Source: Apodospora peruviana
Lineage: Eukaryota > Ascomycota > Sordariomycetes > Sordariales > Lasiosphaeriaceae
Length of the DNA: 64,000 bases
Reading direction: 5' to 3'
NCBI GenBank assembly: GCA_033439685.1
Contig: JAUEDM010000001.1
Coordinates: 5,270,001-5,334,000, forward strand
Shown here in pieces: positions 56,384 through 64,000 of the stretch. The notes beneath the pieces are model-generated. The model was not told where the DNA came from, did not search any database, and saw only the letters and a list, made by a program, of their open reading frames with translations. Within the stretch, counting starts at the first letter, position 1. Each line of letters opens with the position of its first letter. Made by a program: the position numbers and the translations under genes.

Positions 56384-57847
56384 TCACGCAGGCGCAGTTC
56401 CCTTCCAGTACTTCGTCGGCACAAACGGCATCTTGGTGACGACCGCCTTTCTCGGCCGTCCTCGCACGACAACATCCACCTCTGTGCCTGCCTTGTGAGA
56501 TCCATCCTGGATATATCCCATGGCGATGTTCTTGCCCAGCGTCGGGCTAGGGCAGCCGCTCGTGACGACGCCAAGCTTTTTACCTTCCGGCCGGCTGACG
56601 ATCTCGGCACCCTCGCGGGCCGGAGCGCCCTCCACCACCAACCCAACGCGGCGCTCCGACACGCCCGCTCCGCCCTTGCTCTTGGGGATCAGCTGTGGAA
56701 CAATTACGCCAGCGCCATAGAATTCTGCCTCTGGCGTCCGCCTTTCCTTGGGAATAATCCAGCTCAAGCCAGCCTGGACTGGCGTGATTTCCTCGTTCAG
56801 GTCATGGCCGTACAGGCACATGCCAGCCTCCAGCCGAAGCGAGTCTCTTGCGCCGAGCCCCGCCAACCGAACCCGGTCCGGGCCCCCGGTGGCCAGAAAG
56901 GCCTCTGTGACCTCAACCGTCTCGTCACCGGGGATCGAGATCTCGAACCCGTCTTCTCCGGTGTACCCGCCACGGCTGATCAGCAGCGGGCTGCTCACGC
57001 GCATGCCGTGCATCTTCACCTGCGCGTAGATCGACTGCCCAAAGTATAGCTTCTTCAAGTCCACTTTGCCATGATCGGCCAGGGCCTCGGCCAGCACCCC
57101 CTCGGCATCAGGGCCCTGCAGGGCCACCAGGCCCCACCCATCCAACTGCTCCTGGACCACCTTCTCCCCACGGTCAGACCATTTCGCCAGCTCCCGATCA
57201 AAGTACTCATTGTCTTTGTCGCGGCAACCGGCATTGGTGACGACATAGAACCTGTTACCACCATCGCCGGCTTGGTCGGGCAGCCGCGTGATGATGGTAT
57301 CATCGACGATGCCTCCGGAGCCGTCAGACTTCAACAGGCAGGACAGGGTGCTCTGGTGGATGGGCAAGCGCTCCAGGTCGCTCGGCGTGACGCGCTGCAG
57401 GAAATGGGCGGCGCCGGCTCCGGTGAAGATGCGCTGCACCATGTGACTGACGTCGAAGATCGAGCCGCGCTCCCGGGTAAAAGCGTGCGACTGGCTCACC
57501 GAAAGGTCTTTGTATTGTACGGGCATGTGAAAGCCGCCGAAGGGAACCATCTTTCCGCCGTTGGCAAGGTGGAGTTCGTAGAGCGGCGTCTTCGCAAGGG
57601 TCTCGGAGGAGGAGGAGGATGACGAGGCATTGCGCTTCTGGGTGAGAGGAGAGACAGGGGACCGACGAAATTGGTTATGTTGCGAGGCTGGCGCTGTCGA
57701 TGCCAAGGGCGAGGTGTGTGAGGAGGAAAGCAGACGGCGTGACGTTCTTGTTGTTCGGAGGGTGGTGAATCGGGCGGCGGAGTTTGACGAGCTCCGCCAG
57801 GTGCCGCGAAGGGCACCGGCCGCCAAGCTGGGTTTGATCCTCTGCAT
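56384..57847 (-). CDS. GCV1: Aminomethyltransferase, glycine cleavage T protein (mitochondrial)
   Basis: T protein of the glycine decarboxylase complex. It transfers the methylene group from the aminomethyl-lipoyl H protein to tetrahydrofolate and releases ammonia in the mitochondrial matrix. Single exon, 487 aa, from the ATG 57845-57847 (an in-frame GTG ten codons upstream was not chosen). Residues 1-75 are rich in Arg, Ser and Thr without acids, a strong mitochondrial presequence, ending near a poly-Ser run. The GcvT fold then begins with TPLYELHLANGGKMVPFGGF and the folate-site segment GSIFDVSHM. It continues with RGGYTGEDGFEI and GARDSLRLEAGMCLYGHDL, and ends with the barrel domain (GYIQDGSHKAGTEVDV, TKMPFVPTKYWKG). 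Full length and all family blocks are present. Confidence 0.97.
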   Translation of the reverse strand: MQRIKPSLAAGALRGTWRSSSNSAARFTTLRTTRTSRRLLSSSHTSPLASTAPASQHNQFRRSPVSPLTQKRNASSSSSSSETLAKTPLYELHLANGGKMVPFGGFHMPVQYKDLSVSQSHAFTRERGSIFDVSHMVQRIFTGAGAAHFLQRVTPSDLERLPIHQSTLSCLLKSDGSGGIVDDTIITRLPDQAGDGGNRFYVVTNAGCRDKDNEYFDRELAKWSDRGEKVVQEQLDGWGLVALQGPDAEGVLAEALADHGKVDLKKLYFGQSIYAQVKMHGMRVSSPLLISRGGYTGEDGFEISIPGDETVEVTEAFLATGGPDRVRLAGLGARDSLRLEAGMCLYGHDLNEEITPVQAGLSWIIPKERRTPEAEFYGAGVIVPQLIPKSKGGAGVSERRVGLVVEGAPAREGAEIVSRPEGKKLGVVTSGCPSPTLGKNIAMGYIQDGSHKAGTEVDVVVRGRPRKAVVTKMPFVPTKYWKGTAPA

Positions 57848-58271
57848 CTCGACAATCAATTGGCTTTGCAAACGCACCTTGAGGACTGTAGCTAGGCAAT
57901 TGCGGATAATTGAATATAAGAGTAGAGACGCAGGCCAAAATTTGGAGCACAGGGCGGAACTCGGAAGGTTACTTTCATTGTTTGATCATTGACGTACTCC
58001 GTAGGTAAGCTGATAAGGTCGCTCCGATTCCTTGTCTTGGACCGAGGAGCGAGGGAGGAGGGGGCATCCGGGGCCCCGACACCGGCCGGACCCCACATTG
58101 TTCGGTGACCCCTGTTCACCTGCGTACCCCTTTATTCTCGAGACCGCAAAGGTATATCCGTAAAGATATCCAAACAAATGTTTAAATGAAAACCATGGAT
58201 GTTTGGCGCCAGTTATCGCGTTATACCTACAAGGGCACAAAATGGTTAAGGATACCATAGTTACCCAGACA
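57848..58271. other. Spacer between PRP16 and GcvT, both on the minus strand
   Basis: 424 bp holding the GcvT promoter and the PRP16 3' UTR. Contains GTACTCCGTAGG near 57994, a variant of the recurrent CCGTA motif. Nothing else supportable. Confidence 0.6.
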
Positions 58272-61200
58272 CTAAAACCCACGCCCAGGGCGCTTCCTGG
58301 GTGGCTTCACCACAGCACCCGACGTCACGGTCTTTTTCTCCTTCAGAGACGAGGCCCCTGGCTTCTTGACTAGTTTGAGCTCCTCCTTCGCCTGTAGACG
58401 ATCCTGCTCGCGCTGCCTGTCGGCGGCCATTTGCGCCTCGATTTCCATCTTCCTGTTGAACTCAGTCTCTGTGATCCTCTTCTCCCGTGCCGAGTATCCC
58501 TTCTCCTTAATGGAGTAGAATACACCTCCCAAGTCAGCCAGCCAGTGAGGGTCCACCGAGGTCACGGTCGACATGTACTCCTTGGACGTGAGAATCAACT
58601 CGTGATATATGACGTAGTCGGGCAGGAAGCCCAGCCCGTAGAGCGCGCTGGTTGGGTGCAGCTGCACAGTCACGCTGGTTCGGAGGTTGATGTATTCGCC
58701 AATTCCCTTGACTTTCGCTGCTTGGTGGTAGTACCCCGAGCATATGCATTTGCGGATGATGTCCCAGTCAGTGCCGCAGCTCACCATCGCCATCTGCTGC
58801 ATCTTCATGATGTCCAGCAGCTGGTCTCGCACCTCCTTGGCGCGGCGCAACGACTTGGAATGCAAAAAGTGCCGCACACACCACCCATCGTTGTATCCGT
58901 TCGCCTTCCACTGCGAATAAACATGAAGATACGTCAGGTGGTCCGATTCGGGCACGAAGAACTTTTCACGTGCCGCATCCGACTCTTCTTGTCGCTCCTT
59001 GGGGCGATAGAAGACGTTGGGCACGGACAGCATTGAGACAATAGTCACCATCTCCTCGCTGCAGCCGTACTCCTCAGAGGTGATGAGAAGTTTGGCTAGT
59101 GATGGGTCCATGGGGAACGCGTTCATCTTGCGCCCAAGATCCGTCAGCTCGCCTAGATTGTCCAATGCGCCGAGCGCCCATAAATCAAAGAGCGATGTGG
59201 TAATAGTATCCTGTGGCGGGGGGTCCATAAAATCAAAGTCAAGCAGGTCCTTGACACCAAGTGACTTCAGGAGAAGGACGGTATTGCTCAGGTTCGTCCT
59301 CTGAATCTCGGGGATGGTTTGGATGTACATCTCATCCTTGTAGGCTTTTTCAGTAAACAGTCGGTATGCCTGGCCAGGTCCTGTGCGACCCGCACGTCCG
59401 GAGCGTTGCCCGGCGTTGGCTTGTGATATAGGCGTGATCTGTAGCGTGTCCATTCCCATCCGTGGATTGTACACTTTGAGCTTCGAATAGCCGGCATCAA
59501 CCACGTACATAATACCGTCCACCGTCAAGCTGGTCTCTGCAATGTTCGTGGCGACGATACACTTCCGAACTCCAGGAGCGGCACGATCGAAAATCTTTGC
59601 CTGGAGATCCGCAGGCATCTGACTGTATATAGGAAGAATGCTGAGTTTGGGTGGGTCGTTGAGGGCATCCAACCGTTCGCGAACCAGCTCGCAGGTCACC
59701 TCAATGTCCTCCTGGCCCGTCATGAAGACCAAGATATCACCAGCCGGCTTTCCGACGTGGATCGCCAGCACTTGCTGTACGGCCTGGTCCACATAGTCCT
59801 CAACCGGCGACCGGTGAAACATGACATCGACAGGGAACGTCCTTCCAGGGATAGTAAACTCAGGGGCGCCGCCGTAAAAGTCGGAGAATCTCTTGGAGTT
59901 CATGGTTGCCGAGGTGACAATCAACTTAAGGTCACGCCGACGCTGGAGAATCTTCTTGAACAGCCCCATCAACACATCCGTATTAAGGGCTCTCTCGTGC
60001 GCTTCGTCCATGATGACGCACGAATAGCGGTCAAGATCTTGCTCATTGAGGGATTCACGCAGCAAGACGCCGTCCGTCATATACTTAATGACGGTTTCTT
60101 TGCTGGTGCAGTCCTCAAATCGGATCGCATATCCAACTGTGCTGCCGAGCTTAACCTCCATTTCCTCGGCCACGCGTTTGGCAACGCTCATTGCCGCTAC
60201 TCTCCTTGGCTGTGTGCACCCGATCATGCCGGTTTTCCCATAGCCATCCTCGTAGAGAAACTGGGTGAGCTGGGTTGTCTTGCCTGAACCTGTCTCACCA
60301 ACCACAATGACTACCTGGTTATCTCGAATGACACGCAACAGATCCTCCCGGACTGCAAACGCCGGGAGATATTCACGCTGCTCCTTGAGCGTTTTGCTTT
60401 GGCTGAAGTTGCTTGCGCCCTCTGATTTCTTCATGTGCTCGCTAAACTTGTTCGAGTTTTTGTTGGCCTCTTCCTCTGTCGCAATAGGCAGAGCGCTGTC
60501 GGTATCCTCCTCCTTGAGCCCCATCAGGTTACCAAGCGCGGTTCCTGCCACGTTAGTAGCTGCCTGGGCCTGCTTTGCGCGTTCCCGTTGTTGTCTTCGT
60601 TCCTTCACGACTCTGCTCCCCTTTCTGCTGAATACCGCCATGTCACTCTGTGCATCTCGAACGGCAGGAACCGGGTCCAGCTGCTTCGTAAAGACAGTCC
60701 GGCCATCCAAGAAGGGTGGCCGCAGGTCATGCACCAACAAGTGAACCCGTGTGCCTTCCATTTCGTCCTCAAAGTCCTGCCCGAGATCCCTCCTTTGCGC
60801 CACACCGGACGTTAGCATCCGGTTGGTTTCCCAGGCGTCCACGTCCTTTTGCTTCTGCATTTGCCGGGCGTTCTTCACCGTGACAAACTGCCCGATTTTC
60901 TTCTCAACCATGGCAGCCTCCCTTTCCTGGGCGGCCCACCCGGCCTCGTCGCCGAAGGGGTTGTGCGTGTCGTCACCAAACGTGTGACCGCCCAAGTCAT
61001 CGTCTCCTCCGTACCAGTCACGATCCAAAGCATTGACAGCATCCTGATCGGCCACTTCAACCTCCGGGCCGTCGAACTCGCGTTCGCGTGGCGTGGATGC
61101 GCCTGCTAATCTGGAGCCCGCGCGCGGAGTGGCGCCTCGTGAGTTGTACGCGCCATTGCTCCCATTCGCATCTCTGGGCCCGCGGCTCTGGGAGCGAGAA

Positions 61201-61292
61201 GGAAGGTCGCCGAAGCGGTCGTCGGAGCGGAGGGGGTTGAAGTCTAGTTTCCGTCGTTTCGTCGAGCGGTCGTCCTCGTGATTTCGGCTCAT
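58272..61292 (-). CDS. PRP16: Pre-mRNA-splicing ATP-dependent RNA helicase PRP16 (DEAH box)
   Basis: Nuclear DEAH-box ATPase that remodels the spliceosome between the two catalytic steps. Single exon, 1006 aa, from ATG 61290-61292. The N-terminal third is divergent and basic/acidic but contains RDWYGGDDDLGGHTFGDDTH (about 91-110), the tryptophan-aspartate segment found in PRP16/DHX38. Helicase motifs: GETGSGKTT at 332-340 (Walker A), DEAH at 429-432, SAT at 461-463, QRSGRAGR at 629-636. The C-terminal ratchet/OB region (LHPTSALYGLGFLPDYVIYH) is intact. The tail is Lys/Arg-rich. Similarity to PRP16 over PRP2 or PRP22 rests on the N-terminal segment and the FSRKGSRVVKERR block. Divergent from PWP1 with 404 bp between the starts. 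Confidence 0.95.
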   Translation of the reverse strand: MSRNHEDDRSTKRRKLDFNPLRSDDRFGDLPSRSQSRGPRDANGSNGAYNSRGATPRAGSRLAGASTPREREFDGPEVEVADQDAVNALDRDWYGGDDDLGGHTFGDDTHNPFGDEAGWAAQEREAAMVEKKIGQFVTVKNARQMQKQKDVDAWETNRMLTSGVAQRRDLGQDFEDEMEGTRVHLLVHDLRPPFLDGRTVFTKQLDPVPAVRDAQSDMAVFSRKGSRVVKERRQQRERAKQAQAATNVAGTALGNLMGLKEEDTDSALPIATEEEANKNSNKFSEHMKKSEGASNFSQSKTLKEQREYLPAFAVREDLLRVIRDNQVVIVVGETGSGKTTQLTQFLYEDGYGKTGMIGCTQPRRVAAMSVAKRVAEEMEVKLGSTVGYAIRFEDCTSKETVIKYMTDGVLLRESLNEQDLDRYSCVIMDEAHERALNTDVLMGLFKKILQRRRDLKLIVTSATMNSKRFSDFYGGAPEFTIPGRTFPVDVMFHRSPVEDYVDQAVQQVLAIHVGKPAGDILVFMTGQEDIEVTCELVRERLDALNDPPKLSILPIYSQMPADLQAKIFDRAAPGVRKCIVATNIAETSLTVDGIMYVVDAGYSKLKVYNPRMGMDTLQITPISQANAGQRSGRAGRTGPGQAYRLFTEKAYKDEMYIQTIPEIQRTNLSNTVLLLKSLGVKDLLDFDFMDPPPQDTITTSLFDLWALGALDNLGELTDLGRKMNAFPMDPSLAKLLITSEEYGCSEEMVTIVSMLSVPNVFYRPKERQEESDAAREKFFVPESDHLTYLHVYSQWKANGYNDGWCVRHFLHSKSLRRAKEVRDQLLDIMKMQQMAMVSCGTDWDIIRKCICSGYYHQAAKVKGIGEYINLRTSVTVQLHPTSALYGLGFLPDYVIYHELILTSKEYMSTVTSVDPHWLADLGGVFYSIKEKGYSAREKRITETEFNRKMEIEAQMAADRQREQDRLQAKEELKLVKKPGASSLKEKKTVTSGAVVKPPRKRPGRGF

Positions 61293-61696
61293 GGCGAAGA
61301 AGAAGGGGCTTTGGAGCTTCAAATGTGAGTAAGACTAACCAGGAAAGCAAGCCAAACCGCGATGCTTGTTGAATGTTGACAGCTGCAGCAGAAAAGTTCC
61401 ACACCGAGCCGAGCCGGGAATATGTCACTGGCTGACTGCCCAACCAGAGCTAAGGTACCTACCTGGTAGGTATGTAGTGGACCCACTCAGCTGCGATAAG
61501 ATAAGCCCCACAGGCCCGCAGAAAAGTCCCAGTCCAAACGCAAATCTTTAATTCTTTTTGCTGGGCACATCTCGACTGACGACAGCCCCCTACCCTCCTC
61601 GAGTCCAGTTCCGAGGATAGTACACAGTGGCTAGAACTACCTTAGCCATACCTTCCTCGAGAACTCGTCCTTCCGGTCAAGTTTGCAGTTGCCAGC
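61293..61696. promoter_or_regulatory. Shared upstream region of PRP16 and PWP1
   Basis: 404 bp between divergent start codons; includes a TAGGTACC-family member at 61451-61472 (TAAGGTACCTACCTGGTAGG). Both genes serve nuclear RNA work, so shared control is possible but not shown. Confidence 0.6.
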
Positions 61697-63408
61697 ATGT
61701 CTATGATCACGAGTGCCACTTGGGTGCCTCGGGGATTTGCGGCGCCCTTCCCACAAAAGTACAATTTCGACGAGGAGGAATTCGAGCGCATAGCCGCCCT
61801 TGCCAAGTTGCAGCTGGACGACGCAAAAGAAGACCTCGAGGAGGCAGAGGCACAAGAAAACGAGGCGGAACCAAGTGAACACGACAAGACCCCCTCAAAA
61901 AAGGAGGCAGCATCCACAAAATCCGATGCGCGCGAGGAGTTCGTCCCAAATACAGAGTTGCGCATCCTCTTCCACTGCTAACCGCACCTACCAGTATCGA
62001 AATCGACGATGACCTGAAGGAATATGACTTGGAGCACTACGACGACGACGACGAAGACGAGCAGGGAGAGGCCCAGCAGATGGGCATGTTTGGAAACGTC
62101 AAGTCGCTCGCCTACTACGAGTCCAACAAGGACGATCCGTACATCACCTTGAAGGATGACGCAGACGACGACGAGGATCGCGAGGAACTCCAGATTCTAG
62201 CAACAGACAACCTTCTATTAGCCGCCAAGATCGAAGATGAGCTTGCGCATCTCGAGGTCTACGTTTACGAGGACGAGGCGGACAACCTTTACGTGCACCA
62301 CGACATCATGCTTCCCGCGATCCCTCTCTGTGTGGAGTGGCTCGACATCCCCGTTAGCAAGCCAGGCGTCGAGAAAAACTCAGTCGGTAACTTTGTCGCA
62401 ATCGGAACCTTCGACCCTGACATCGAGATCTGGGATCTAGACACGGTCGATTGCATGTACCCGAACGCCATCCTGGGACAAGGCGGCAACGTCGAGCAGG
62501 AGAAGAAGAAGAAAAAGAAGAAAAAGTCCAAGGCGAACGATGAGTATCACGTTGACGCGGTTCTGGCACTCGCTGCCAACAGGAAGCACCGCAATCTGCT
62601 AGCGTCAGCTTCGGCCGACAAGACGATAAAGCTCTGGGACCTGCACACGGCCAAGTGCGCAAAGTCGTACAGCTACCACACCGACAAGGTATGCTCGCTG
62701 GCGTGGCATGCGGTTGAGTCTACTGTTCTGCTGAGCGGCAGCTACGACCGCACTGCCGCCATGGCCGATATGCGGGCGCCGACTGCACAGCCCACGAGAG
62801 TAGGAGTAGAGAGCGACGTGGAGAACGTAAGGTGGGATCCCCATGATCCCAACTACTTCTTCGTGTCGACCGAGAACGGAATCATCCACTACTTTGATGC
62901 GCGCAACGCCACCACAAACCCCTCAGCTAGCAAATCGGTGTGGAAACTGCAGGCGCACGACGAGTCTGTCTCGTCATTTGATCTAAATCCGGTCATTCCC
63001 GGTTTCATGGCGACAGGATCGACCGACAAGACTGTTAAGCTGTGGAACATTACACCCCAAGGCCCTTCGCTGGTTGTCTCGCGTGACTTTGACGTCGGCA
63101 AGGTGTTCACCACAAGCTTCGGTCCCGACCCGCAGGTTGCCTTTAGACTTGCCGTGGCCGGAAGCAAGGGAACCATGAGTGTCTGGGACACGAGCACGAA
63201 TGCGGGCGTCCGGAAAGCGTTTGCTCAAAAAATGCCGAGCAATATACCTACCAAGAGTAGCGAGGTCGAGGACAGGCTCGTGGGCGTGGACGATGGAGGG
63301 GAGGATAGTAGCTCGGATGAGGACGATGACGAAGATGGAGACATTGATGGCGAGGACGGCGCTAAGGTGGATCAAGAACAAGACTCCATGGATGAAGATG
63401 ACGACTAG
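61697..63408 (+). CDS. PWP1: WD40-repeat ribosome biogenesis protein PWP1
   Basis: Nucleolar WD40 protein needed for rRNA processing and 60S assembly. Exons are 61697-61938 and 61995-63408, with a 56-bp intron (GA|GTTCGT ... CTACCAG, CTAAC 17 nt upstream), giving 551 aa. N-terminal TTWVPRG-like start (TSATWVPRGFAA) and FDEEEFERIAALAKLQLDDA are characteristic. Acidic runs follow, then WD repeats: IGTFDPDIEIWDLDT, HRNLLASASADKTIKLWDLH, LLSGSYDRTAAMADM, NYFFVSTENGIIHYFDARN, FMATGSTDKTVKLWNI and LAVAGSKGTMSVWDTS. A poly-Lys loop (EKKKKKKKKSK) lies in the first third of the propeller. The C-terminus is acidic (SSSDEDDDED, MDEDDD). A 38-bp alternative intron using a later GTTGCG donor was judged too short. 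Confidence 0.96.
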
Positions 63409-64000
63409 ATGTCCGCTATAGGGCTAATGCAAGCCCGTTTCGGACGATGAATATGTAGCGACATGTTGTAGCCAAACTCTGACAGCCTATCCAATACCAA
63501 TGGGCCATGGGATATTCGACTGTTTTTGACTGACTCGTTGCTTGCCAGCAGTAGGCATAACCGGCCTCACCGGATAAAAATTAGGGCATTTCTAGCTCAC
63601 GTGTATGGCTCCCGTGCCTGGTGCGTTGCCCAGAATCTTGACTCGGGGCTTGGCACGGCTTCCGCCAAAAATGATTCAACGATCCCGAGACGCTGGGGCG
63701 CGGATCACGGGCACTAAACTCAAACCCGCGTAGTCGGACCCTGGGCCTAGGATCAAACCTGGTAATGGTAGGTCCGTGTCTCGACGGTGATATGTGCGTA
63801 AGTACCACGTGCCTTTGAGCCAGGGAGGTTGATCCGCAAGAATATCAAAGATTCATGCGTCGGCATGGATCGGGTCTGGATCGTGTTAGTCATTGGCTGT
63901 CTCGCTTGCCATCTATCTTATGATGCTGGACCATGACATGCCAGACCAAGGTAGTTGCGTGCGGCGTATGAGGCGGCGTCTCTAGGCCGCAGCATTGACA
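63409..64000. other. 3' flank of PWP1 to window edge
   Basis: 592 bp without a supportable gene. A frame at 63526-63717 and its antisense partner are short and domain-free. No tRNA cloverleaf was recognised. Confidence 0.55.

Noticed and set aside
63745..63770. Reverse-strand GGTTTGATCC, possible tRNA B box
   Set aside because: Lacks the invariant C of the T loop and no acceptor or anticodon stem can be folded around it.
1..64000. Secondary-metabolite or defence gene cluster
   Set aside because: No polyketide synthase, peptide synthetase, terpene cyclase, NLR-type or het-domain gene was found. The genes are mostly housekeeping.

Overview
The window is nuclear DNA of a filamentous ascomycete. 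Most genes carry short GT-AG introns (about 55-110 bp) with CTAAC- or CTGAC-like branch sites just before the acceptor. There is no operon structure. The encoded proteins are fungal types: a PHO84-class phosphate permease, a FlbC-like C2H2 factor, NPR3, SFT2, PRP31, CLF1, PRP16, PWP1 and a mitochondrial GcvT. The protein sequences and the recurrent intergenic CCTAGGTAGGTACC-type motifs suggest a Sordariomycete, perhaps Sordariales; this placement is inference. No tRNA, rRNA, CRISPR array or intact transposon was recognised.

Layout. 1-10 kb: the 3' tail of an unidentified gene (+), a seven-exon phosphate permease (-), a lineage-restricted protein of unknown function (+) and acetate kinase (+). 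10-19 kb: a FlbC-like C2H2 factor (-) followed by about 8 kb without a supportable gene, which is its upstream side. 19-28 kb: the splicing factors PRP31 (-) and CLF1 (+), head to head with 489 bp between them, then a Gly/Ala- and Arg/Ser-rich DUF3824-type protein (-). 29-36 kb: a small INO4-like bHLH factor (-), whose last exon has a diverged copy just downstream, and a LARP1-like La-motif protein (-). 36-47 kb: mostly intergenic DNA rich in TAGGTACC motifs, interrupted by SFT2 (-). 47-64 kb: a long-loop bHLH factor (+), NPR3 (-), ethanolamine kinase (+), the glycine cleavage T protein (-), PRP16 (-) and PWP1 (+).

How the genes relate. PRP31 (U4/U6.U5 tri-snRNP), CLF1 (Prp19-associated complex) and PRP16 (second-step DEAH ATPase) act at successive steps of splicing. 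PWP1 acts in ribosome biogenesis, the LARP1-like protein probably in translation, and NPR3 in amino-acid control of TORC1. Phosphate uptake, acetate kinase, ethanolamine kinase and GcvT are ordinary metabolism. I found no gene cluster that looks like a new multi-gene system. The most unusual signals are the duplicated terminal exon near 29.4-29.6 kb, the long gene-free region upstream of the C2H2 factor, and the families of short intergenic motifs. Exon boundaries come from splice consensus and reading-frame continuity only.
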